Positions 1 to 4,325 of a stretch of 5,599 nt of DNA are shown here, one piece after another. How positions within the stretch are numbered: position 1 is the stretch's first letter; each line of letters begins with the position of its first letter. The notes beneath the pieces are model-generated. The model was given only the letters and a program-made list of their open reading frames with translations. It did not search any database and was not told the origin of the DNA. This stretch comes from a bacterium. GTDB taxonomy: Bacteria > Bacillota > Negativicutes > Acidaminococcales > Acidaminococcaceae. Made by a program: the position numbers and the translations under genes. The stretch is from assembly GCA_004562175.1 (NCBI GenBank), contig SFRS01000058.1, positions 1 to 5,599 on the forward strand, written 5' to 3'.

Positions 1-176
1 TCCTCCACCAAAAGACGCATGCGATTGCGCTCCTGCACATGCTTAGCAATCTTTTGGATTTTATCCTCCTCAATTCTATATTCAGGCTCTACAGCCGCAT
101 TTGCCTTTTGAATAGCAATAACTATCTTGCTGCCATCGAAGTCCACCGTGGTGCCATCGCGCTTAATGACCTTCAT
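1..176 (-). CDS. nrdD: Anaerobic ribonucleoside-triphosphate reductase, N-terminal ATP-cone (partial)
   Basis: The first 58 residues of a gene that leaves the window at base 1. It begins MKVIKRDGTTVDFDGSKI, continues IVIAIQKANAAVE, and then has a basic helical stretch. This is the classic ATP-cone domain, the nucleotide-sensing allosteric module at the N-terminus of ribonucleotide reductases, which sets overall activity by binding ATP or dATP. The wording of this cone (VIKRDG, then SKIVIAIQKAN) most resembles class III reductases (NrdD), the oxygen-sensitive glycyl-radical enzymes that make dNTPs from NTPs in anaerobes. The catalytic domain is outside the window, so class I or II (NrdA/NrdJ) cannot be excluded. 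NrdR, which also has an ATP-cone, is excluded because the N-terminal zinc ribbon is missing. The ATG at 174-176 is preceded by GGAGG only 3 nt upstream, with AAAGGA about 10 nt upstream. NrdR-box-like sites in the promoter support the assignment to a reductase. Confidence 0.8.
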   Translation of the reverse strand, partial: MKVIKRDGTTVDFDGSKIVIAIQKANAAVEPEYRIEEDKIQKIAKHVQERNRMRLLVE

Positions 177-309
177 GTTCCTCCATCCTTTCTCCTAAAA
201 ATTCATCTATTAGCTTCAGAATAAACAGTGAAAATGGCCGCGACAGAAAAACTCTCAGATGTCTGCGGCCTGCTTGCGCCTTGACCAACGTCAGGCACAG
301 CTTTGTTAC
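177..309 (-). promoter_or_regulatory. Structured 5' leader of nrdD (two hairpins)
   Basis: If transcription starts about 7 nt after the -10 box, the nrdD transcript has a leader of roughly 130 nt. Two hairpins stand side by side in it. Hairpin 1 (272-301) pairs GCTGTGCCTGAC with GTCaAGGCGCaAGC across a GTTG loop: 12 pairs, one of them G-T, interrupted only by two single bulged A residues on the 3' side. Hairpin 2 (236-270) pairs GGCCGC with GCGGCC and, after one bulged A, GACA with TGTC, around a 14-nt loop. The region from hairpin 2 to the start codon is A/T-rich and ends in the ribosome binding site. I match this to no riboswitch family. Hairpin 2 is followed by only four U residues, so it is a poor intrinsic terminator. 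A regulatory role is inference from structure and length. Confidence 0.5.
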
Positions 310-315
310 GAATTT

Positions 316-344
316 ATTTTACCACAATATGTCGTAGGCGTCAA
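316..344 (-). promoter_or_regulatory. Sigma-A-type promoter of nrdD
   Basis: Reading the minus strand, the -35 box is TTGACG (339-344) and the -10 box is TAAAAT (316-321), separated by exactly 17 bp. Both hexamers match consensus at five of six positions. The spacer is occupied by an NrdR-box-like element, so a bound repressor would cover the promoter. Confidence 0.8.
322..337. promoter_or_regulatory. Candidate NrdR box 1 (promoter-proximal)
   Basis: The plus strand reads CCACAATATGTCGTAG. It agrees with the known NrdR box pattern (ACACWATATATWGTGT) at about 11 of 16 positions, including the central AATAT. It lies within the spacer between the -35 and -10 boxes of the nrdD promoter. NrdR is the (d)ATP-sensing repressor of bacterial ribonucleotide reductase genes and normally binds two such boxes on the same face of the helix. 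Confidence 0.55.
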
Positions 345-353
345 CGAAAACTA

Positions 354-369
354 AAACAAGATGTAGGAT
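354..369. promoter_or_regulatory. Candidate NrdR box 2 (promoter-distal)
   Basis: The plus strand reads AAACAAGATGTAGGAT, again about 11 of 16 matches to the NrdR box pattern. It shares the core ACAA-n-ATGT-n-G with box 1. The start-to-start distance from box 1 is 32 bp, close to three helical turns, which is the usual spacing of tandem NrdR boxes. It lies just upstream of the nrdD -35 hexamer. Confidence 0.5.
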
Positions 370-527
370 TTTTCTTGCATAGACGTTTTCTCCGCTCCAT
401 GTTGCACTTCTAGCAAAATCCCTCTGTACTAAGCAATGCCTTTACACTGGCGTCCCGCCTCAGAGAATGTTCAGCACCGTGACTCCCAAAAAATTATACA
501 AAATGCCGATATTTTCGCCTGTCCCCT
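370..527. other. Intergenic stretch without recognised content
   Basis: This part of the 420-bp divergent gap between nrdD and the transporter gene holds no convincing gene. The minus strand contains a perfect TATAAT (492-497) but no acceptable -35 box at the correct distance. Very short minus-strand reading frames here (9 and 15 codons) are too small to support. Confidence 0.5.
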
Positions 528-556
528 TTGTATATCACTACAAAAAATGGTACAAT
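528..556 (+). promoter_or_regulatory. Promoter of the EamA transporter gene
   Basis: The -10 box TACAAT (551-556) is preceded by TGG, an extended -10 of the TGn type. A weak -35 (TTGTAT, 528-533) lies 17 bp upstream. The extended -10 probably compensates for the weak -35. Transcription should start near 563, giving a leader of about 35 nt. Confidence 0.65.
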
Positions 557-596
557 AGATAGCGTCACATTGTTTTGAATTAGGAGTGTTGCTTGT

Positions 597-1538
597 ATGG
601 ATAATTCCTCTGCCAATAAAAACAGCCTCAGCGGCATGCTGATGCTCACCCTCTGCGCCTTTATTTGGGGCACAGCCTTCATTGCCCAAAGTGTGGGAGG
701 CGAGTACGCTGAGCCTCTGACATTCAACTGTGCTCGCAGCTTTTTGGCAACTATCTTTTTGTTTCTTTGCTGCTTATTGTTCGACAAGCTAGCAGGCAAG
801 CCCTTCTATGTTTTAGGTACCGATGAACCATTGCGCCGGGACCGCACCATTAAGGGCGGCATCATCTGCGGCATTGCCCTCACTTTGGCCAGCTTCATGC
901 AGCAGCTGGGCATTATGTACACCACTGTGGGCAAAAGCGGCTTCATCACCGCCCTTTATATTGTGCTGGTGCCCTTTTTAAGCTATGCCATCTATCGCAC
1001 CCGTATCACCCTTGTCCAGTGCATCAGCGTGGGCATTGCTGCCGTAGGCATGTACTTCATCTGCATCAACGAAGGCTTTTCCATAAATAAAGGTGACTTT
1101 TACACCCTAGTGTGCGCCTTCTGCTTTGCGGCACAAATTATCGCCGTGGACAAGGTCATTGCTAATTTAGACGGCGTACGCCTCTCTCTGGTACAATTTG
1201 CTACCTGCACCGTGCTCAATGGTGTGCTGATGCTGATTTTTGAAAGCCCTTCCTTGAGCAACGTGCTGCTGGGCTGGCTGCCCATTGCCTACGCCGGCAT
1301 CATGTCCAGCGGCGTGGCCTATACCCTGCAAATCGTGGGACAAAAGCACTGCAATCCGGTGCTGGCCTGCATGATCATGAGCTTGGAGTCTGCCTTTGCA
1401 CTGCTGAGCGGGTGGCTCCTTCTAGGACAAGCCATGAGTAGCCGCGAAATTTTTGGCTGCGTACTGGTCTTTGCCGCCATCATGCTGGCTCAAATTCCGG
1501 CTAACCTGTTACCCTGGAACAAAAAACAACCTGCTTAA
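597..1538 (+). CDS. EamA/DMT-family transporter, ten membrane helices
   Basis: A 313-residue integral membrane protein of the drug/metabolite transporter superfamily, which typically exports amino acids, their derivatives, nucleosides or small toxic compounds. The substrate cannot be told from sequence. Two EamA repeats of five helices each are visible, with hydrophobic segments near residues 12-30, 42-62, 88-105, 112-134, 138-157, 167-187, 197-215, 224-246, 253-274 and 284-303. Family hallmarks are FIWGTAFIAQ in helix 1, the TTVGKSGFITALY-VLVPFLS stretch (110-129) in helices 3-4, and SLESAFALLSGWLLLGQ in helix 9, with a buried Glu264. A charged loop at 62-87 (TDEPLRRDRTIKGG) separates helices 2 and 3, and the C-terminus is short and basic. 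Length is normal for the family. The ATG at 597 has TAGGAG ending 10 nt upstream. It is transcribed alone and ends at a two-way terminator. Confidence 0.92.
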   Translation: MDNSSANKNSLSGMLMLTLCAFIWGTAFIAQSVGGEYAEPLTFNCARSFLATIFLFLCCLLFDKLAGKPFYVLGTDEPLRRDRTIKGGIICGIALTLASFMQQLGIMYTTVGKSGFITALYIVLVPFLSYAIYRTRITLVQCISVGIAAVGMYFICINEGFSINKGDFYTLVCAFCFAAQIIAVDKVIANLDGVRLSLVQFATCTVLNGVLMLIFESPSLSNVLLGWLPIAYAGIMSSGVAYTLQIVGQKHCNPVLACMIMSLESAFALLSGWLLLGQAMSSREIFGCVLVFAAIMLAQIPANLLPWNKKQPA

Positions 1539-1589
1539 GCTCCGCATCCTAGCCAGCGCAAAATAGGAGCCAAGCTCACTAAAAAAGCC

Positions 1590-1637
1590 AAAAGCCGCTC
1601 AGCTGCGTATCTTTGCATACACAGCTCAGCGGCTTTT
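1590..1637. terminator. Bidirectional terminator between transporter and XRE genes
   Basis: Perfect outer arms AAAAGCCGCT (1590-1599) and AGCGGCTTTT (1628-1637) form a 10-bp stem. Pairing continues inward, after a C-C mismatch, with AGCTG/CAGCT and then GTAT/ATAC around a small loop. Because the arms carry A and T tracts, the stem can end transcription of the plus-strand transporter (TTTT at 1634-1637) and of the minus-strand regulator, where it is followed by a TTTT then TTTTTT tract. Confidence 0.85.
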
Positions 1638-1669
1638 CTGTACTCTTTGAGCTTTACAGGTCGGAGATT

Positions 1670-1969
1670 TTACTCCTTTACCTTTTTCAGCAGTGCAAAC
1701 AGCTTTACAACGTCCTCAATATCCACGTCGCTGCCGGACTGCTTCTTCATTTCGCCATCAATATCCACGAACAAGTCTGCCATGGGAACCTCCAGCACAT
1801 CATGCAGCTTCAGCAAGTTGCTCAAGGTGATGTTGCTGCGTCCACCCTCGATGTTGCTCAAATGTGCCTGGCTAATGCCCATCATTCTAGCAACCTCGTT
1901 CTGGCCCAATCCCTTCTGGATACGTAACAGCTTCAGTCTGTTTCCCACAAGGCGAATTCTCTCGTTCAT
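1670..1969 (-). CDS. Small XRE/Cro-type helix-turn-helix regulator
   Basis: A 99-residue predicted DNA-binding protein. The XRE/HTH_3 fold spans residues 4-67: helix 1 in VGNRLKLLRIQKG, the turn and recognition region in GQNEVARMMGISQAHLSNIEGG (22-43), then ITLSNLLKLHDVLEVPMADLF (47-67), the standard closing helices. The remaining 30 residues are an acidic, Ser/Gly-rich linker (70-85) and a short helix ending in LLKKVKE, with no sensor domain, so it resembles small SinR-like or antitoxin-like repressors. No toxin or partner gene lies next to it. An in-frame ATG at 1991-1993 would add eight residues but has no ribosome binding site. The ATG at 1967-1969 has AGGAG (1980-1984) 10 nt upstream and is preferred. 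It is probably autoregulated, as is common in this family, though that is inference. Confidence 0.9.
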   Translation of the reverse strand: MNERIRLVGNRLKLLRIQKGLGQNEVARMMGISQAHLSNIEGGRSNITLSNLLKLHDVLEVPMADLFVDIDGEMKKQSGSDVDIEDVVKLFALLKKVKE

Positions 1970-2048
1970 CTTTCGAACACTCCTCTTAATCATAATATAT
2001 TTGCTTACGATTGATCAGCACGTGTACAACAGCACAACTTCATATTTT

Positions 2049-2085
2049 AGTGAATAATAGTAAGCAATAGCTATCTTGAGTGAAT
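2049..2085. promoter_or_regulatory. Repeated AGTGAAT elements at the XRE promoter (possible operator)
   Basis: AGTGAAT occurs at 2049-2055 and again at 2079-2085 on the plus strand, 30 bp apart. The second copy overlaps the -10 box of the XRE gene. Between them, AATAGCTAT (about 2066-2073) has local dyad symmetry and lies close to the predicted transcription start. This would be a natural place for autorepression, but the repeats are short and A/T-rich. Confidence 0.3.
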
Positions 2086-2112
2086 TATAGCACAAAGCTC
2101 CAAAATATACAA
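2084..2112 (-). promoter_or_regulatory. Promoter of the XRE regulator gene
   Basis: On the minus strand TATAAT (2084-2089) is a perfect -10, preceded by TGC (extended -10). TTGTAT (2107-2112) is a weak -35 at 17-bp spacing. Transcription would begin near 2077, leaving a leader of about 108 nt before the chosen start codon. Confidence 0.75.
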
Positions 2113-2114
2113 GT

Positions 2115-2134
2115 AAAAAAACGCGAAATTTCAC
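2115..2134 (-). terminator. Weak intrinsic terminator after the SGNH hydrolase gene
   Basis: On the minus strand the short dyad GTGAAATTTCGC is followed, after one G, by seven T residues. The stem is short (four pairs around AATT, one of them G-T). Termination may be partial, letting some transcripts read on into the XRE gene just downstream. Confidence 0.35.
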
Positions 2135-2138
2135 TTAA

Positions 2139-2693
2139 TCAAGTTTTTATGTTTAACCAATTTGTTAAATATTCTACAGCATAATCGCCCATTGATGTAT
2201 AAGTCGAGGCTTTAGGATGCACTCCATCCAAATAAGCCACACTCCGTGTTTTATTATTCTCACCTATAGCAGGCTGTAGGTCCAGCAGCAGGGCCTTGCC
2301 TGCGCAAAGCTGCTCCACTGCCTGGCGCAAATTCAACAAATGCCGATTCAAGGCTTCCTCAGAGCTGAGCAGTGGCAACACGATGCACAGCTGGTACTGC
2401 TTTTCTTCGCACCAACGCACGAGGCGCTTGTAATCCTCTAAAATAGCAGCCAGCGGCCGCCCCTGCAAAATATCATTAGCCCCACCTAAAAAAAGGACAT
2501 GGTGCACATACTCCGGCAACGCATATTGGCGCATCCGATACAGAATGTCATCGCAGCAGTCACCGCACAGACCATAGTTCAGCATTTTAATTTTTTGCCC
2601 CGAAGCCTTTTCCACCTGAGCCGTCCAGGAATAGCGAGTACCAAAGGGAAAGCCCTGCACTAGACTATCGCCATAGCAGGCAATATATTGCAT
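2139..2693 (-). CDS. SGNH/GDSL-type hydrolase
   Basis: A 184-residue single-domain SGNH hydrolase, a fold that cleaves esters or acyl groups (lipase, acyl-thioesterase, acetyl-esterase). The natural substrate is not evident. All four catalytic blocks are present: block I CYGDSLVQG with nucleophile Ser10, block II NYGLCGD with Gly41, block III LGGAND with Asn73, and block V DGVHP with Asp156 and His159. Block I lies at the very N-terminus with no signal peptide or membrane segment, so the enzyme is probably cytoplasmic. Length is typical for the small TesA/arylesterase-like group. It has several cysteines (6, 43, 46, 47, 95, 103, 130). The longest frame begins at a GTG (2700-2702) and an ATG (2697-2699), but these overlap or abut the ribosome binding site GGAG (2702-2705). 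The ATG at 2691-2693, 8 nt further on, is the better start. Confidence 0.88.
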   Translation of the reverse strand: MQYIACYGDSLVQGFPFGTRYSWTAQVEKASGQKIKMLNYGLCGDCCDDILYRMRQYALPEYVHHVLFLGGANDILQGRPLAAILEDYKRLVRWCEEKQYQLCIVLPLLSSEEALNRHLLNLRQAVEQLCAGKALLLDLQPAIGENNKTRSVAYLDGVHPKASTYTSMGDYAVEYLTNWLNIKT

Positions 2694-2723
2694 TATCATC
2701 ACTCCAAGCTAACATCTGTGATA

Positions 2724-2753
2724 ATTATAGCAAAATATCTTAGCTAAAAGCAA
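2724..2753 (-). promoter_or_regulatory. Promoter of the SGNH hydrolase gene
   Basis: On the minus strand TATAAT (2724-2729) is a perfect -10 with TGC in front (extended -10). TTGCTT (2748-2753) is an acceptable -35 at 18 bp. The palindrome TTAGCTAA (2740-2747) lies in the spacer. The predicted start is near 2717. Confidence 0.7.
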
Positions 2754-2802
2754 GAGGCTCCACATAATACCAACAAAAATTTTTGCTTATATTGAGACTC
2801 GC

Positions 2803-2816
2803 AGCTTAACTAAGCT
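2803..2816. repeat. Short perfect dyad in the divergent intergenic region
   Basis: AGCTTA-AC-TAAGCT is a perfect 6-2-6 inverted repeat. It lies midway between the SGNH and alcohol dehydrogenase promoters, where a regulator could act on either. It overlaps the outer arm of the next dyad. Confidence 0.4.
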
Positions 2817-2857
2817 TGGCTAGAGCGAGCATCGCTAGGAGGCTCTAGCAGACTTAG
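2810..2857. repeat. Long interrupted dyad between divergent promoters
   Basis: GCTAGAGC (2819-2826) and GCTCTAGC (2842-2849) are perfect complements around 15 nt. CTAAG (2810-2814) and CTTAG (2853-2857) extend the arms beyond a small internal loop. An alternative hairpin, AGCGA-GCA-TCGCT (2824-2836), competes with it. There is no adjacent T tract, so it is not an ordinary terminator. It lies upstream of both predicted promoters, so it would act as DNA (an operator) unless a transcript crosses it. Confidence 0.45.
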
Positions 2858-2860
2858 GCT

Positions 2861-2890
2861 TTGACAGACAGAGCATCTCTGGCATGTTAT
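2861..2890 (+). promoter_or_regulatory. Possible upstream promoter P1 of the alcohol dehydrogenase gene
   Basis: A perfect -35 TTGACA (2861-2866) is followed at 18 bp by TGTTAT (2885-2890), a four-of-six -10. It ends exactly where the better promoter P2 begins, so the two would be in tandem or one may be fortuitous. Confidence 0.35.
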
Positions 2891-2919
2891 TTTACAAAAA
2901 GCAGCAGCCATGCTAAAAT
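2891..2919 (+). promoter_or_regulatory. Main promoter P2 of the alcohol dehydrogenase gene
   Basis: TTTACA (2891-2896) and TAAAAT (2914-2919) each match five of six consensus positions at the ideal 17-bp spacing. TGC before the -10 makes it an extended -10. Transcription should start around 2926, giving a leader of about 50 nt that contains a palindrome. Confidence 0.75.
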
Positions 2920-2939
2920 GAAGGTGGACAAAAATTGCC

Positions 2940-2958
2940 GGGACAGCAATGCTATCCC
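2940..2958. promoter_or_regulatory. Operator-like 19-bp palindrome in the alcohol dehydrogenase leader
   Basis: GGGAcAGCA-A-TGCTaTCCC is an inverted repeat with eight of nine pairs intact around a central A. It lies between the predicted transcription start (about 2926) and the ribosome binding site AAGGAGG (2960-2966). As DNA it has the size and symmetry of a dimeric repressor site acting as a roadblock. As RNA it would form a hairpin directly beside the ribosome binding site. I do not recognise the binding protein. Confidence 0.5.
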
Positions 2959-2959
2959 C

Positions 2960-2966
2960 AAGGAGG
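2960..2966 (+). promoter_or_regulatory. Ribosome binding site fixing the alcohol dehydrogenase start
   Basis: AAGGAGG is a near-perfect Shine-Dalgarno sequence ending 10 nt before the ATG at 2977. It decides against the TTG at 2935, which would add 14 residues unlike the family (MPGQQCYPQGGRWI) and would place this site inside the coding region. Confidence 0.85.
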
Positions 2967-2976
2967 CAGATGGATT

Positions 2977-4164
2977 ATGGATAAATTTCAATTTTTTGCA
3001 CCCTCCGAGGTGCTCTTTGGCAAAAACGTGGAAGCGCAAGTAGGCGCTATGTGTAAAAAGTATGGTGCCCACAAGGTGCTGGTGCATTTTGGCGGCAACA
3101 GCGCCAAAAAGTCCGGCCTCTTGGACCGCGTCTGCGCCAGCCTCGCAGAGGCTGGCTTACAATACGTGCTTTTGGGTGGCGTCGTTCCCAATCCCCTCTT
3201 GAGCAAAATCAAGGAGGGCGTGGAGCTGTGCCGCGCTGAAGGCGTGGATTTCATCCTGGCCGTAGGCGGCGGCAGCGTCATCGATAGCGCCAAGGGCATT
3301 GGCTATGGTCTAGCCAACGAGGGCGACGTGTGGGACTATTATGAGCGCAAGAAAACAGTCACCGGCTGTGCACCCATCGGTGTGGTGCTCACCATCGCTG
3401 CCGCCGGCAGCGAAATGAGCAACTCCTCCGTGGTAACCAAGGACGAGGGAATGCTCAAGCGCGGTCTCACCACCGACTACTGCTACGCTAAATTCTCCTT
3501 GCTCAATCCGGAGCTAACCTATACCCTGCCCGCTTACCAAACAGCTAGTGGCTGCACCGACATCATGGTGCACACCCTGGAACGTTATTTTACCGGCAAA
3601 GAGACTAAACAGCTCACCTTAGTCGATAATATTGCGGCAACACTACTTCGCAATGTGATGCGCAACGCCAAAATCGCCCTCAAGGAGCCCAACAATTACG
3701 ATGCGCGTGCCGAAATCATGTGGAGTGGCACCCTCTCCCACAACGGCATCACCGGCGACAGAACCTTGGGCGATTGGTCCTGCCACCAGCTGGAGCACGA
3801 GCTCAGCGGCATGTTCGGCGTAGCCCACGGAGCAGGCCTGGCAGCAGTATGGGGCAGCTGGGCTCGCTATGTGTATAAGGAAAACGTAGCTCGCTTTGCC
3901 CAGCTGGCCGTGGATGTCTTCGGTCTGCCCTACAATTATCGCGACGAGGAAGCCACTGCCCTAGAGGGCATCGCTGCCATGGAAAGCTTCTTCCGCCACA
4001 TCGGCATGCCCACCAATATTAAAGCGCTCATCGGCAGTGAGCTGACCGAGGAGCAAATCAAGGAATTGGCCCATAAGTGCAGCTTCATGGGCACGCGCAC
4101 CATCGGTCAATTCAAGGTGCTGACTGAGGAGGACATGGCCAACATCTATCGCGCTGCCAAATAA
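2977..4164 (+). CDS. Iron-dependent alcohol dehydrogenase (butanol dehydrogenase/YqhD type)
   Basis: A 395-residue group III (iron-containing) alcohol dehydrogenase, usual length for the family. It interconverts aldehydes such as butanal or acetaldehyde and alcohols in the cytoplasm using NAD(P)H, a fermentative electron sink or aldehyde detoxification step. The N-terminal half is the nucleotide-binding domain: VLVHFGGNSAKKSGLLD (34-50), then AVGGGSVIDSAKGI (95-108). The C-terminal helical domain carries the metal ligands Asp195 and His199 (CTDIMVHTLERYF), His270 (DWSCHQLEHELSG) and His284 (GVAHGAGLA). The His270-His284 spacing of 14 is that of FucO and YqhD. GGNSAKKSG corresponds to the region that reads cofactor phosphate in NADPH-dependent YqhD, so NADPH is plausible but unproven. 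The exact substrate cannot be assigned. It is transcribed alone with a palindrome in its leader, suggesting specific regulation. Confidence 0.93.
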   Translation: MDKFQFFAPSEVLFGKNVEAQVGAMCKKYGAHKVLVHFGGNSAKKSGLLDRVCASLAEAGLQYVLLGGVVPNPLLSKIKEGVELCRAEGVDFILAVGGGSVIDSAKGIGYGLANEGDVWDYYERKKTVTGCAPIGVVLTIAAAGSEMSNSSVVTKDEGMLKRGLTTDYCYAKFSLLNPELTYTLPAYQTASGCTDIMVHTLERYFTGKETKQLTLVDNIAATLLRNVMRNAKIALKEPNNYDARAEIMWSGTLSHNGITGDRTLGDWSCHQLEHELSGMFGVAHGAGLAAVWGSWARYVYKENVARFAQLAVDVFGLPYNYRDEEATALEGIAAMESFFRHIGMPTNIKALIGSELTEEQIKELAHKCSFMGTRTIGQFKVLTEEDMANIYRAAK

Positions 4165-4205
4165 CTGTACGCAAAGCAAACTCACTTAAATAAGCTTCAG
4201 CAAGC

Positions 4206-4246
4206 AAAAAATTACTCCAGCTGCCTAGCAAAGCAACTGGAGTTTT
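4206..4246. terminator. Bidirectional terminator between alcohol dehydrogenase and uppP
   Basis: Arms ACTCCAG (4214-4220) and CTGGAGT (4236-4242) form a 7-bp stem, with TGC/GCA able to pair further inside. TTTTT follows on the plus strand (4242-4246). On the minus strand the stem is followed by AA and six T residues (A run at 4206-4211). It serves both convergent genes. Confidence 0.85.
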
Positions 4247-4286
4247 TGTCTTTTCTGAGTATACAATAAGTTCGATTTAGACTCCT

Positions 4287-4301
4287 GTAACGAAACGTTA
4301 C
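4287..4301. repeat. Small perfect dyad downstream of uppP
   Basis: GTAACG-AAA-CGTTAC is a perfect 6-3-6 inverted repeat in the convergent gap. CGAAAC and AACGTT each recur just to the right (4303-4315). There is no T tract on either side, so it is not a terminator by itself. It could stabilise the uppP message end. Confidence 0.35.
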
Positions 4302-4325
4302 TCGAAACAAACGTTCAGCACATGC

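Noticed and set aside
236..270. TPP riboswitch suggested by CTGAGA in the nrdD leader
   Set aside because: The CTGAGA lies in a hairpin loop, and the other conserved thi-box parts (ACCTGA and the long partner helix) are absent.
355..412. Very short minus-strand peptides (9 and 15 codons, one with a passable ribosome binding site) upstream of the nrdD promoter
   Set aside because: They overlap the candidate NrdR box, are too short to judge, and one lacks a ribosome binding site. No tandem codons suggest a leader peptide.
492..497. TATAAT on the minus strand in the nrdD/transporter gap
   Set aside because: No -35 at 16-19 bp, no TGn extension, and a better nrdD promoter lies closer to the gene.
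494..799. 101-codon open frame on the minus strand overlapping the transporter start
   Set aside because: It overlaps the transporter gene and its promoter in antisense, has low-complexity translation without a recognisable domain, and lacks a good ribosome binding site. It is a shadow of the real gene.
1647..2057. 136-codon open frame on the plus strand opposite the XRE gene
   Set aside because: It is antisense to a clear helix-turn-helix gene, and its Ser/Phe/Leu-rich translation is typical of a reverse-frame artefact.
1670..2693. Toxin-antitoxin or defence pair formed by the XRE protein and the SGNH hydrolase
   Set aside because: Each gene has its own promoter, and they are separated by about 170 bp with a weak terminator. 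The SGNH protein has all four ordinary esterase catalytic blocks and no toxin-like features.
2935..2976. Upstream TTG start adding 14 residues to the alcohol dehydrogenase
   Set aside because: The extension includes the palindrome and the strong AAGGAGG and is unlike family N-termini; the ATG at 2977 has ideal spacing.
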